Source: Rhynchospora pubera (lineage: Eukaryota; Streptophyta; Magnoliopsida; Poales; Cyperaceae). From it: a DNA stretch of 64,000 nt. A program made the translations under genes and the position numbers. This document shows, in pieces, positions 36,101-46,131 of this stretch (position 1 is its first letter; every line of letters starts with the position of its first letter). The notes beneath the pieces are model-generated. The model was not told the origin of the DNA and did no database searches. It saw nothing but the letters and a program-made list of their open reading frames with translations. The stretch spans positions 16,912,699-16,976,698 of the forward strand of contig CM051459.1 of NCBI GenBank assembly GCA_028095005.1. The letters run 5' to 3'.

Positions 36101-37400
36101 TTAAGTCAAATTAAACTTTAAATCTAATCTAATGCAGTGTAGCTTGAGGATCGAATCACAGGGACGGATTTTTTAAATTCCTAAGTTATAGTAATTCAAT
36201 TTAAATTAATCTAAAGTTAAAAAAGTCAAAATATAAAGTTGGTTGTTTAGACTAATAATTATGCTAATAAAATTAAATCTAAATTACTAGCTAACCCCTA
36301 AATTACTCTAACGATTAAAAGAAAGTAGTTAACTCGAATTAAAGACTTAACTAGGGTCAATAGATCGGGTTCTAATTCCTGGCACTATCCAGGCAGAGCC
36401 GCCAGCTTCCTGGCGGGGTCGCCAAAACAAAACGTTTAATCGGGTTTTATCTTTTCTAAGTGCAGGATGTTGGTCAAAACATTAATCCAAATATTAATCG
36501 TCGTTCTTAATTTGGTATAACTAAGTTTTAACCTCTATACCTCCTAAAAATTTTAAGTTTCAACCTTCGTTTCTTGGTTTAAGATTTTCAAGTCTACTTT
36601 ACTATTCGGTAGGATATTCTAGATCTTTCGATCTTAGGAGAGAACAAACCTTTCAGCTAAGTTCTGGTTTCATCCTATCCTATAGTAAGCAATTGCAAAT
36701 TGACTTGAAATTAGGATTTTTGTACTAATCTATTAGGCAAGGCTAACCTAATGAGCAAATCTTCAAAACAAGCAATTCATAATCACACAACAAGCAATTA
36801 AGATCAAGTAAAACAAAGCAACTCGAAAATATAGAACACTAAATTAAACTTTCATTAATCTACCAAGTCATAATTCCCTACAATTGTCCATAAACTAAAC
36901 TACTCACTACTAGTCATAATTAACACAAAAAAATAGGTTTCAACAAATCAAACATCAAAGAAAATCAATAAAGGAAGATTACAATAAGAAGTTACTAAAA
37001 TCTCTCTCAGCTTGAATCCTGGCGGGGTCGACAAGAGATAGGCTGCGGTTGAATTCTGCAAACTTCCTTCAATTCTTGCTCTAAAATCTGACTTACACTT
37101 TTTGGTGGCCTTCCACATGTTTAAATAGCCTTCCTAGTCGGTTTTCATGTGTGGAGAACATGTCTGGATAGTTTAAAAATAAGGAATGGGCTTTTTTCAG
37201 AAATAACTGCTCCAAATCTGATCTGACGGTTTGGTTCAGGTGAGGTCGCCAGAACAGACGCCTTGTCTGGTTTGAATCTGTTCCTTTACTCCATCCGTTT
37301 GGACCTTAGCCTGCTCCGCTTGAACTCTGTCCAGAGCTCAGAATTTCACCAAATCATCACTAAACCTGAAAATAAACAAAGAGCAATAACAGTATCATGT
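36101..37400. other. Possible fragment of a retroelement non-coding region
   Basis: Contains GAGGATCGAATCACAGGGACG and two CCTGGCGGGGTCG motifs, one at about 36410 and one at 37018. This style is seen in non-coding parts of plant Ty3/gypsy elements, and AGTCACAGGGACG recurs at 45378. No LTR pair or target duplication found; assignment is tentative. Confidence 0.25.
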
Positions 37401-38787
37401 TTCTAACCTAAAATGCTGTAAAATCTAACTTAAAACACAAACATATAATTGAAATTAAGACCTAAAAAAATTGAATATAACGATATGAAACCCTCCTATC
37501 ATATTCTAACATCAAATCCGTTTCAAATTGTTCAACAAGTTGTCGGTTATATGACATCCCAAAGATATAAATGTCTCCGGGTGAATGATGTTCTTGGACC
37601 AAACTTTCTACTGAAATTATCTTAAAAAAATTGTCAATGAAACAGGGTGTACAGCTGAACCAGATCTCTCCAACACCCGTCTCATTGGAGACGCAATCTA
37701 ATAAAAGATTATAAATAGTTGTAGGTTTGTAGCATTCTCTGTCGTGTAATTATTATAAACTAAAGCTCCAGCTAAGGTGGGCCTTTTGGAACGAAGTTTT
37801 CTGCATTGTAGTTAGCACAGGATCGATAATTCCAATTTCCTCTTGACTAGTTAGCACAGGATAATTCCAATTTCCTGTTGATCAGTAAGTGAAGTGGTAA
37901 ATAACTAAATATATGTACAGTCCGTTGTTTACACACAATCACTTTCTATTTGACTAGTTTCTGATCCCATATGATATGAAGTTGTGGGTTCTCCAATTTC
38001 AATTTGTGACGCAATTAACTTTCGGGTGTGAGAACCCTGTAAGTTACCGTTACTGATGGAAATAAATATACACAAAATAAACTCCATAACCATAACATAT
38101 ATATTCATTTTTTTTTTAATAAATGCTTTATTGGCGTTTTTGTCCTGTAGTGAAAGTGTGAGGATGACGTGCCCCCTTAAAAAACATGTTACTGCAAGCC
38201 TGCAACTCTCTCTGGCTAATTGGATATTAAAAAAAGAATTCAACTGCTTTCCAGTTTCCACGTAGTTCTTCACGCCGGAAAGTTCTTTGCTGATTCATAT
38301 ATGGACTAAATGTAATTCGTAGCATTTTAACTATATGGGTAAGATATAATAATATTATTAATGACTGTTTCCCCTAATTAACAGGATGGCGGTGCTAGTA
38401 AATAATAATTAAGATATATAAATTTATATTTAATTTATCTATCAATAAAAGCGTGTCATTTTATTTAATTTATAGTTTGGTTAAATGTCAACTATACATT
38501 ACTTTAATACAAATGCAAGATTGGTACTTCATGACGTGATATACTTAGTATATTATATGAGATCTGATATAACATCATCTCCGACGACTAAAGCAATTTC
38601 TTTATACAAACATTGAACTAGTGTGGCGGCGAAGAAATTGTTCTGTGTTTTACGTTCAAGTTCAAATTTCATCATATTAGAAATAAACCAACTTGGTAAC
38701 TAATTTTTTATCAGATTGATCGGTCTTGTTCGGTTTTTAACACATATTGGACAGAAAGTGATGGTGGATCAGAAAATTCTCGGAGGC
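37401..38787. other. AT-rich spacer, no gene seen
   Basis: A 114-codon minus ORF at 37929-38273 has no recognisable motif. TTAGCACAGGAT occurs twice around 37811 and 37851. Nothing else supported. Confidence 0.4.
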
Positions 38788-38797
38788 AATGTTGGTG

Positions 38798-38909
38798 AAA
38801 ACTAAAGGTTGCAGGTTCGAAACCTAGGTAGAGGTCTTTCATATTCATAGATATTTAATTTAAAAATAAGTCGGAAGAATGCTTGACCTCAATTTATCTT
38901 CAAAAAATT
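38798..38909 (+). mobile_element. tRNA-derived SINE, copy 2, 5'-truncated
   Basis: Retains the B-box GCAGGTTCGAAACC and the tail CATAGATATTTAATTTAAAA of the family at 22374 but lacks the A-box. Flanked by AATGTTGGTG (38788-38797 and 38910-38919), with the next bases also similar. Confidence 0.75.
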
Positions 38910-39193
38910 AATGTTGGTGGAAACTGGATAGATCAATATATACCGGACCAACTGCCCCAGAGACTATATATAGTTTTGTAATGTACATTCGAATATTGGT
39001 CTAATTTGTGGAGCTACAAAAAATAAATAAACAAACAAAACCGAGACTCAAATCAGAGATGGGCTCCAAGATATTAATTAACGTAATTAACCTTGGGTGA
39101 AAAGAGGTATCTTAATAATAAAATGAAATAGTAGATTCTTTCCGCATGACGGGTATACAGAAACAACAAAATTTAACATGCTATATTCGATAT

Positions 39194-39628
39194 GAGCAAG
39201 GTTCTGGTGCCACCATTTTTGGTTGCCACAAGTTGCCACAACTTCATATTGAATCATTATTTTAAAATTTCAAATTTCGAATATCGAATCCAAACCGTTG
39301 ATCATGTTCAATTTAACGAGCGATGCGTTTTCATATAAGATTTATAAATTTTAGAGTTGATTTGATACTCGATCAAGTGATTGAACAATGAACGTATTAG
39401 AATAAATCAGTCATAGTTAACCAGATTCGTTCATTTGTTGACCACTTGATCGAGTATCAAATCAACTTCAAAATTTATAAAACTTATATAGAAACACATC
39501 GCTCCTTATATTTAACAAGATCAATGGTTTAGATTCGACATTTGAATTTTAAAATTTTTAATTATTGTTAAAATATGAAGTTGTGGCAACTTGTGGCAAC
39601 CAAAAGTGGTGGCACTAGAACCTTGCTC
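39194..39628. mobile_element. Mutator-like fold-back MITE, 435 bp
   Basis: Termini GAGCAAGGTTCTGGTGCCAC and GTGGCACTAGAACCTTGCTC are inverted repeats, and similarity continues inward for about 200 bp on each arm, so nearly the whole element folds on itself. A perfect 9-bp duplication ATTCGATAT flanks it (39185-39193, 39629-39637), the length typical of Mutator-like elements. No coding capacity. Confidence 0.88.
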
Positions 39629-39637
39629 ATTCGATAT

Positions 39638-40802
39638 ATATATATGAGTTAGGTGCAACTTTTTATTTTAAGAAGTAATTGTGTTAGGTCCAATCATCCA
39701 ACTAATCTTGTATTACTCCCGTATAATTAATCTCAACTTGGTTTAGCTTTTTAATTTGCCAATTGTCATGTGTGCCTTGCTCAGTCTGGGCGTACTTCCC
39801 CGTGATTTTGTCTCCCTATGGGCAGCATTGACTTCTCTTTCCAAGTGTTTTGGCTTGAAAAGGAATTCTCAAATCTGAAATCTCAAGCGTTGCGTAAATA
39901 ATGCCGAAAAAGGAAGTGCAGGTTTGCATACTGAGGAGTGACGATATGTTTATTTTTGTTATTAATACGCATTTAATGACTGGAGACATGTAACAGTACA
40001 TGCAAATTAGTAGGAGCTATATATACCAAATTTTCATATATATACATGCACACGTATAAATATTTTATACATTACACCTACGAGCATGTATCTAAAAATA
40101 ATGGCGCCCGTCATAAGCACAGATGAGAGGGTTCTGATGCCAAAATTTCAAACTGTAATGTAATGCTTGAAGACTTACTTCAAAGAAAAAAAATGCATCT
40201 ATATATTATGGTTATATATGGATTTTAGATATAAGTTATAAGAGTAGGTACTGGATTACTTGATTTTTTTTTTCCTAAATCAATGGAAGGATCATTTTAT
40301 TATAAAACAAATAAAATTCCATAAAATCAGAAAACACATTACAAATAGAAATTTTCTATATAAAGAGATGAAGCAGAAGGAAAAATTGAATGTGATTTTC
40401 TTGCTAAGGTCAAATGAATTGAAACTCAGTGATGATCACAGCTTTATCGAATCTACGCAAATAGCATGAGCTGCTTAAAGAAATCACATGTTACTGTCAA
40501 GTGTGTCATTACTTGATATTTATCATCATATCCATTTTGAATTGTGAAATTTCAGAAAATGATGAAGTTGATTGGAATCTTATATGGCCTATCACCGAAT
40601 TGCTCTCAATCTTTTACGAACTCTTCAAATAAATAGCCTTTGCGAAAGAACTAGTCAAATCAACGATTGGTGTTCCAAGAGAGCTGGGAAGGAACTTTAT
40701 ATATGTCCAAAAATCAACTATTATGTTTAGGACGCTAGAATAAGAAAAATACTAAGGACATTTTTGCTAAAGAAAATTCTAATGCTAACACTTCTACTAG
40801 TT
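39638..40802. other. AT-rich spacer before the tRNA gene
   Basis: No recognised gene. Short ORFs at 39816-40001 and 40260-40469 show no family features. Confidence 0.45.
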
Positions 40803-40875
40803 GCCCGTCTAGCTCAGTTGGTAGAGCGCAAGGCTCTTAACCTTGTGGTCGTGGGTTCGAGCCCCACGGTGGGCG
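40803..40875 (+). tRNA. tRNA-Lys(CTT): tRNA-Lys (anticodon CTT)
   Basis: A complete 73-nt cloverleaf. The acceptor stem is GCCCGTC with GGTGGGC (two wobble pairs), the D arm GCTC-AGTTGGTA-GAGC, and the anticodon arm CAAGG-CTCTTAA-CCTTG with CTT at the anticodon. The T arm is GTGGG-TTCGAGC-CCCAC and the discriminator is G. The internal A and B boxes are canonical and a T run (40878-40881) follows as Pol III terminator. No intron and no encoded CCA, as expected for a nuclear gene. It decodes AAG. Confidence 0.97.
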
Positions 40876-41526
40876 CCTTTTCCTTTTAATATATATTAAT
40901 CATTACCTTAAAAAAAAAAAACACTTCTACTAGTTACTATGCAAGGAAATGCTGCTCAGTCAGAGTCTCAAATGAAACGGGTAGCACTAGGGACATCTCT
41001 AAATGCGAAATTCAGATTTGAAATTTGCATGGATCAAGTTCAGCTAAAAGAGTAATACCATAGTACTAAGTAATTGGGTTACATCCTTGTTTTCTTCAGC
41101 CGGAGCTACAGCTAGCTGGATTTCAAGCCTGTTAGATGTGATTCTGGTAGTAGTTATAAAATTGAAAAATAAAAAAAATATATACATGACATATGTTAGC
41201 ATTCGATCTTCCTTTCTCAATCATAATATTATCCAAATAATTAATGCTAATGAAATGCAATTGTTTGTATGTAGAACTGATCTACCCGTGGAAGAATATG
41301 AAACAGGTTACCTAGAATTCCAGATTGGGATACAATTATTTCATATTTGGATCCAATTAATTGGCCGAAGGACGATACCAAATTAAAGAACTGTTCTGTT
41401 CACTTGGTAGCCGCTATCAAGAATTTTTTTTTTTATAAAAAAAAAGAACTGTTCTGTCCAAGGCAAACCTAGAACCTTAATTTATTTGTACGACAGGAAA
41501 TAATATTGTGTGGATCCAGATTGGAC
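40876..41526. other. Spacer, no gene seen
   Basis: AAGAACTGTTCTGT occurs at about 41387 and 41445 on either side of an A/T run. Otherwise unremarkable. Confidence 0.4.
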
Positions 41527-41724
41527 ACAAAATGTTAGAAACTATTGATGCATTTAATTGTCTTGTATGCATTGAGTTTTGAGACTTTAATTTTGAATTC
41601 TTTTGAACAATCATTATGGTGTCTTCACAAAATGTTAGAAACTTTTGCTGTATTTAGTTGTCTTGTATGTATTGAGTTTTGAGACTTTAATTTTGAATTC
41701 TTTAGAACAATCATTATGGTGTCT
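41527..41724. repeat. Tandem duplication with 100-bp period
   Basis: Two adjacent copies beginning ACAAAATGTTAGAAACT at 41527 and 41627 and ending near CATTATGGTGTCT. They differ at a few positions only. Confidence 0.88.
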
Positions 41725-41954
41725 CATGTATATGCCATTTAAGTACAGTATAAAGTCTAAACTCTAAACAGGCTGGAATTTGCAAAACTTCTCAACAAAA
41801 TCTTACTTGATTTTAACTGTCTTCATATTACAAAATGTGTTCTTATATAATATAAACGAATTATCTTAAGATTTTTCTTTGTTTTGTTTATTTTGAGGTA
41901 AATGGTTAGATTCGACACTAAATAGCCAATATATATACACATTAAACAGATCTT

Positions 41955-42114
41955 TTTTTTTTAATTGGGGGTCAAGCCTCCCAACTTATTTTTAAATTGA
42001 ATTTTAATTTTAAAATTAAATTAAATGTCTATAAAAGACCTCCCGCCAAACCTGCAACCTCTTACTTAAAATGCATTACTCTTTGCCACTAGACCAAGAA
42101 CTGGTTCTCACATA
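41955..42114 (-). mobile_element. tRNA-derived SINE, copy 3, minus strand
   Basis: On the minus strand it reads TTCTTGGTCTAGTGGCAAAG (A-box) then TTGCAGGTTTGGCGGG (B-box region) and the ATAGACATTTAATTTAA tail, as in the copy at 22374. An 11-bp duplication AAACAGATCTT flanks it (41944-41954, 42115-42125). Confidence 0.85.
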
Positions 42115-42153
42115 AAACAGATCTTAATACATATGTAGTGAGAGTTGTTATTG

Positions 42154-42204
<51 letters not shown>

Positions 42205-42206
<2 letters not shown>

Positions 42207-42591
42207 ATGGCTAACGTGCCATCGATGGCACGGAGGGTCCCGTGCCATCAAATCATTTTTCGAGATCCAAAATTCAAACGGTCAATCCAAACCGTTCAAG
42301 TTGTTCTCCATATTGAAATATCTTTGGAGACAAAATTTTATATTTTTTTGAATTTTTTTGCTATTTATTATGATATTTTTAAAAACATTATGATTAGAGT
42401 ATTTCAGGCCCTCCAATTTGAAAATATCATAATAAATAGCAAATAAATTCGAAAAAATGTAAAATTTGGTCTCCAAAGGTATTTCAATATTTTGATCAAC
42501 TTGAACGGTTTGGATCGACCGTTTAACTTTTGAATTTCGAAAAACGAGCCGATAGAAAATTGATGGCACGTGCCATCGATGGCGCGTTAGC

Positions 42592-42596
<5 letters not shown>
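42205..42596. mobile_element. Fold-back MITE inside a (TA)n(GA)n tract
   Basis: Outer motif GAATGGCTAACGTGCCATCG at the left and the inverse CGATGGCGCGTTAGCCATTC at the right. The arms remain complementary for about 185 bp, including AATCCAAACCGTTCAAG. The left flank is (TA)n then (GA)n, the right flank TCTATATA(TA)n, so the microsatellite is symmetric about the element. This resembles 'micron' elements of rice, described as flanked by (TA)n; homology is not implied. Confidence 0.82.
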
Positions 42597-42650
<54 letters not shown>

Positions 42651-42653
<3 letters not shown>

Positions 42654-44486
42654 TGGCTATTGTCCTTTGGATAGGACAGAAGGGTTTTCCTATCCAGTTT
42701 CTGACTGTTAGATAAGGTTAAGATTCGTGCGATCAGATAGAGATGTGGCTGAGATGGATGCGCTGGGGAGAGTTTGTGCTTTAAAATTTTCCGTTACTCC
42801 TCTTCGCACCTCCGTTACTCCTCTCGTTTATTTGTTCTCCGTTACTCCTCTCTCTCTCTCCGAAAATCTAGCATGTCTCTCTAAACTCCAAGGTAATCTC
42901 ATATCTTCATATGCTTCCAAAGTTGGATTTTTGGACTAAAACCCTAGACTCGTCTGAAATCATAGACTCATCTCTCAATCTCATCTCTCCATATCCTCCC
43001 AAAATTGATTTTCTCTCAAGTTTCGTTTTTGTGCAACATTGCTTAACTTAGCTAAATATACATTGTTTGTTTTTTTTTTCCCCTTAAAAATATTTCTACT
43101 GTAAAATCTCTGCTCTTTGTTCCAAGATTTAACTGCCACGTTATTTGGCTTGAGAAAATAAAATAATTAGCTTACTTCAATTTGGTTTTACTCTCCTCTT
43201 TAGGCCTAATCTATCATCTATGCGTACCAAATTGTTTCAGGTTATCAACATTTGTGGAAATTCTAAGCTATGATCCAATTACAAGTTTATATGCTTTTTA
43301 AAAAAGTTTCATTTATTATTGTTCTTTTTTTTGTGCTTTTTTATGTTTTATGATATCAATTTTATATGTACTGGTAAGCTTTAGACTGTAACAGTAAGAT
43401 AGAAGAGGAGAAATAAATTGAATTTCTATTGAATGATTTTCTGTATAACAAATTGAAATTATTGTAGAAGTATATTATTTCAGCATGAATGAGTATAAAT
43501 TAATGTTTCTATCTGCTTATAACATATTTTTGCTACATACTTGCTTCTTCTCTTCAATTTTAATAAGCCCAGGTTGCCTAACAAAGCTAGCTGGGAAGTA
43601 ATCTTTGCAGCTGATATCAAGCATCATTGCAGTTTTAATTGCAGCAAAAACACCTGAAAATAAATTTATATTATATTCATGACCAAACAATGAAACAAGG
43701 TACCTAAATTAAAGCCAAACAAAGAATTGCGTAATATGCCCTTGAACCCTCCTATATTTGTGTTAATACTAGTACCCTTGAACTCCAGTGTAGAATACCA
43801 GTACCCCTGAACCAATAGAATAGGCAACAATTAATAGTAGAAATAATAACTGAAAGGGAGAAATTATCAAAATAGGCAGCCAAAAATATAATCAGAAATA
43901 GACAATTTGATATACGTATAAAAGGGGATGAAAACATATCCGAATTAATTTTAAATCCAACTTAAATATATTGGAAAATTAGGGATAAATTAGAGAACAA
44001 ACAAAAACCTTTAAATAAGCAAAAAATATATCAAAATTACGGCTTAGAGGCGTAGAATTGCTTACTTGATCGAGCTTTAGGTTTAGGGAGTCGGAGATAC
44101 GTGTTAGAGGTGCTGAGACGGAGGCGTCGCGATCAACCACTGAGGCTAGAGAGAGCACGATTTGAGGAGAGGAGGCGGAGAGATAGCAACAATTGAGGTG
44201 ATTTGAGGAGATGAGGCAATCTGAGGCACGAATGGAGTGCTTCGAAGGAGAGATTAGAGAGCGATTCGAACAAGAGAGAGAACAAAATATTTTTTTATTA
44301 CGGAGAGGGGAGGGAGGAACGGAGGAGAAACAGACGGAAGTTTTTAGAGAGAACGGAGCAAATCTGTCCCCAGCGCATCCATCTCAACCACATCTCTATC
44401 TGATCGCACGAATCTTAACCTTATCTAACAGTCAGAAACTAGATAGGAAAACCCTTCTGTCCTATCCAAAGGACAATAGCCAATCT
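42651..44486. mobile_element. Long-TIR transposon (MULE-like), 1.84 kb, with exon-like insert
   Basis: Terminal inverted repeats of about 119 bp (42651-42769 and 44367-44486) begin ATTGGCTATTGTCCTTTGG and differ at only a few sites. Outside lie (TA)n(GA)n at the left and CTCTATATATA at the right. No transposase is visible, so the element is non-autonomous. TIRs over 100 bp suggest Mutator-like, but no 9-bp duplication can be seen in the repetitive flanks. The sub-terminal regions are CT-rich (left) and GA-rich (right). Confidence 0.8.
43541..43653 (-). pseudogene. Exon-like fragment carried inside the long-TIR element
   Basis: On the minus strand TTTTCAG precedes and GTATGTAG follows a 113-bp segment with one open frame (phase 2 at the left). 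The segment includes AAIKTAMMLDISCKDYFP and FVRQPGLIKIEEKKQ. Residue choice and splice borders look like a real exon captured from a host gene. I do not recognise the source protein. Confidence 0.45.
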
Positions 44487-46131
44487 CTATATATATATAT
44501 ATATCTTTACGCGAAGTGGGTCTCACGATTTTTATTCTAGCTATCTCTTAATTTTTTTCTTATAAATTGATATGTGCAAATGGCTAAAATTTAAAGGTTA
44601 ATAATCAATTATTAAATGATTCCCTGCTGTATTTATATCACCGTACTTCCTGTATACTGTACCGTTAGCTGCTTTGGCTGGGTCTTGGCTGAAATCATCC
44701 AATAGAACAAGGAGATCGCTTCTGGATGAAAGCTATGAAAAATAATAAAATTAATTGTCGTGGCAAATGAAAATACTACTACTAGTCTTTCAAAGTGATG
44801 TTGGCCAACTGGAATAAAAAAGCTGTATTGATTGGATAGCTGCTGAATGCTTAATTAAAATAAATTAAAAAGAGTAACTTAAGCACTCAGCATGATACAT
44901 GAAAATTTTCTAAAGCAAATGAATTAATATATTTCAATAGAGAAAGATGTTGGAGATACTGCATCTAATTCACTACTTGTCTTTACAAAAATTTGAAGAA
45001 AGAAAATTCTAGGAAGTGTCTTTATCTGTATACGTAAACATTAAGGCTTATTGGGTTAATTTTTGTCTTTATTCATGCATGAATCATGAGTCACGCCTAG
45101 AGGGATTAAGAGGAATATCGACTTCTCATTTGACATCATCCTAGTGGGACAGCTAGAAGCCATGTATGTATTATGAAGTCCCAACAAACAATTAAAAATT
45201 GCTCTGATTTTTTGTAGCACAAGCACTGTAATTAAATATTTGAGTCCGACATAAGAAGTTCACACATACATGATAATATATACATAACATTCTTTTCAAC
45301 AAATTTAATATAAAATGTTCAATATTATTTTCATTAGAAAACAAGTGTTGATGTCCACGACACTAACGCAATATGATAGTCACAGGGACGAATTTCCAAG
45401 GATGATCAAGCTACATATAAGACGACTAACGTGAACAAACTATACAAAAATCAACTACCCATATTTTTATTTTCCGTACTTTTGTCCTATTTCTAGTTCT
45501 TATGCTTTTTTTTTAAGGTAGAGTGACAATTGCCACACCATAAGAATTATAGTAAATAAAGTTTAATTAAAAGCAAAGTTCTTATGTTTTGATTGCAAAA
45601 TTATTTCATATAAATTAATACTTGATAAAACCTGAAAGATTATGATGGTCCGAGCTTGTAATCACCAACTTGAAGATTAATCCCAGGAATCCTCTGGACG
45701 TTGAAAAATATCAACAAAGATTTAGGTGATTAACTAATTAATTAATATAGAAATATAATCTAAACCAACGATGGATACGAGTCCCTATGTCAGGTGCCTC
45801 AAATCGACTTCTTGACACGAAAAAAAACAAAAAATTAAAGAAATGAATGATTCAGAATTATATGTATGTCCAGGCTAATTATGAAAATCATTTCAGGATT
45901 TTTCCTTCTTTTGTCCGTGTCAACAAAAAATTCATGATGTCATGTGAATCACTAGAAACATGTAAAGTGTATGGCTAACCCAATAACCAAAGTTTCGTAA
46001 GGGGACCGGAGCAGTAGGCTATCATGAGACAAAAGATCTTCATTCTAAAGAAAGATTTGTTGGCTCGGAATCAAAGAATGAATCGATATCATATCTAATG
46101 AATCCATTTTTTTATAATTAAGTACTCTATT
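44487..46131. other. AT-rich spacer, no gene seen
   Basis: Contains ATAGTCACAGGGACGAATTT at about 45375 (compare 36150) but no element ends. The segment 45970-46080 next to the petB fragment has a different texture and could be more organelle DNA; I could not place it. Confidence 0.35.

Noticed and set aside
36001..37400. Full LTR retroelement at 36-37.4 kb
   Set aside because: Motifs are suggestive but I found no paired LTRs, terminal TG/CA pair or target duplication; kept only as a tentative fragment.
42145..42351. Tyr-Ile and Arg-Glu repeat ORF at 42.1 kb
   Set aside because: Translation of the (TA)n(GA)n microsatellite and MITE arm.
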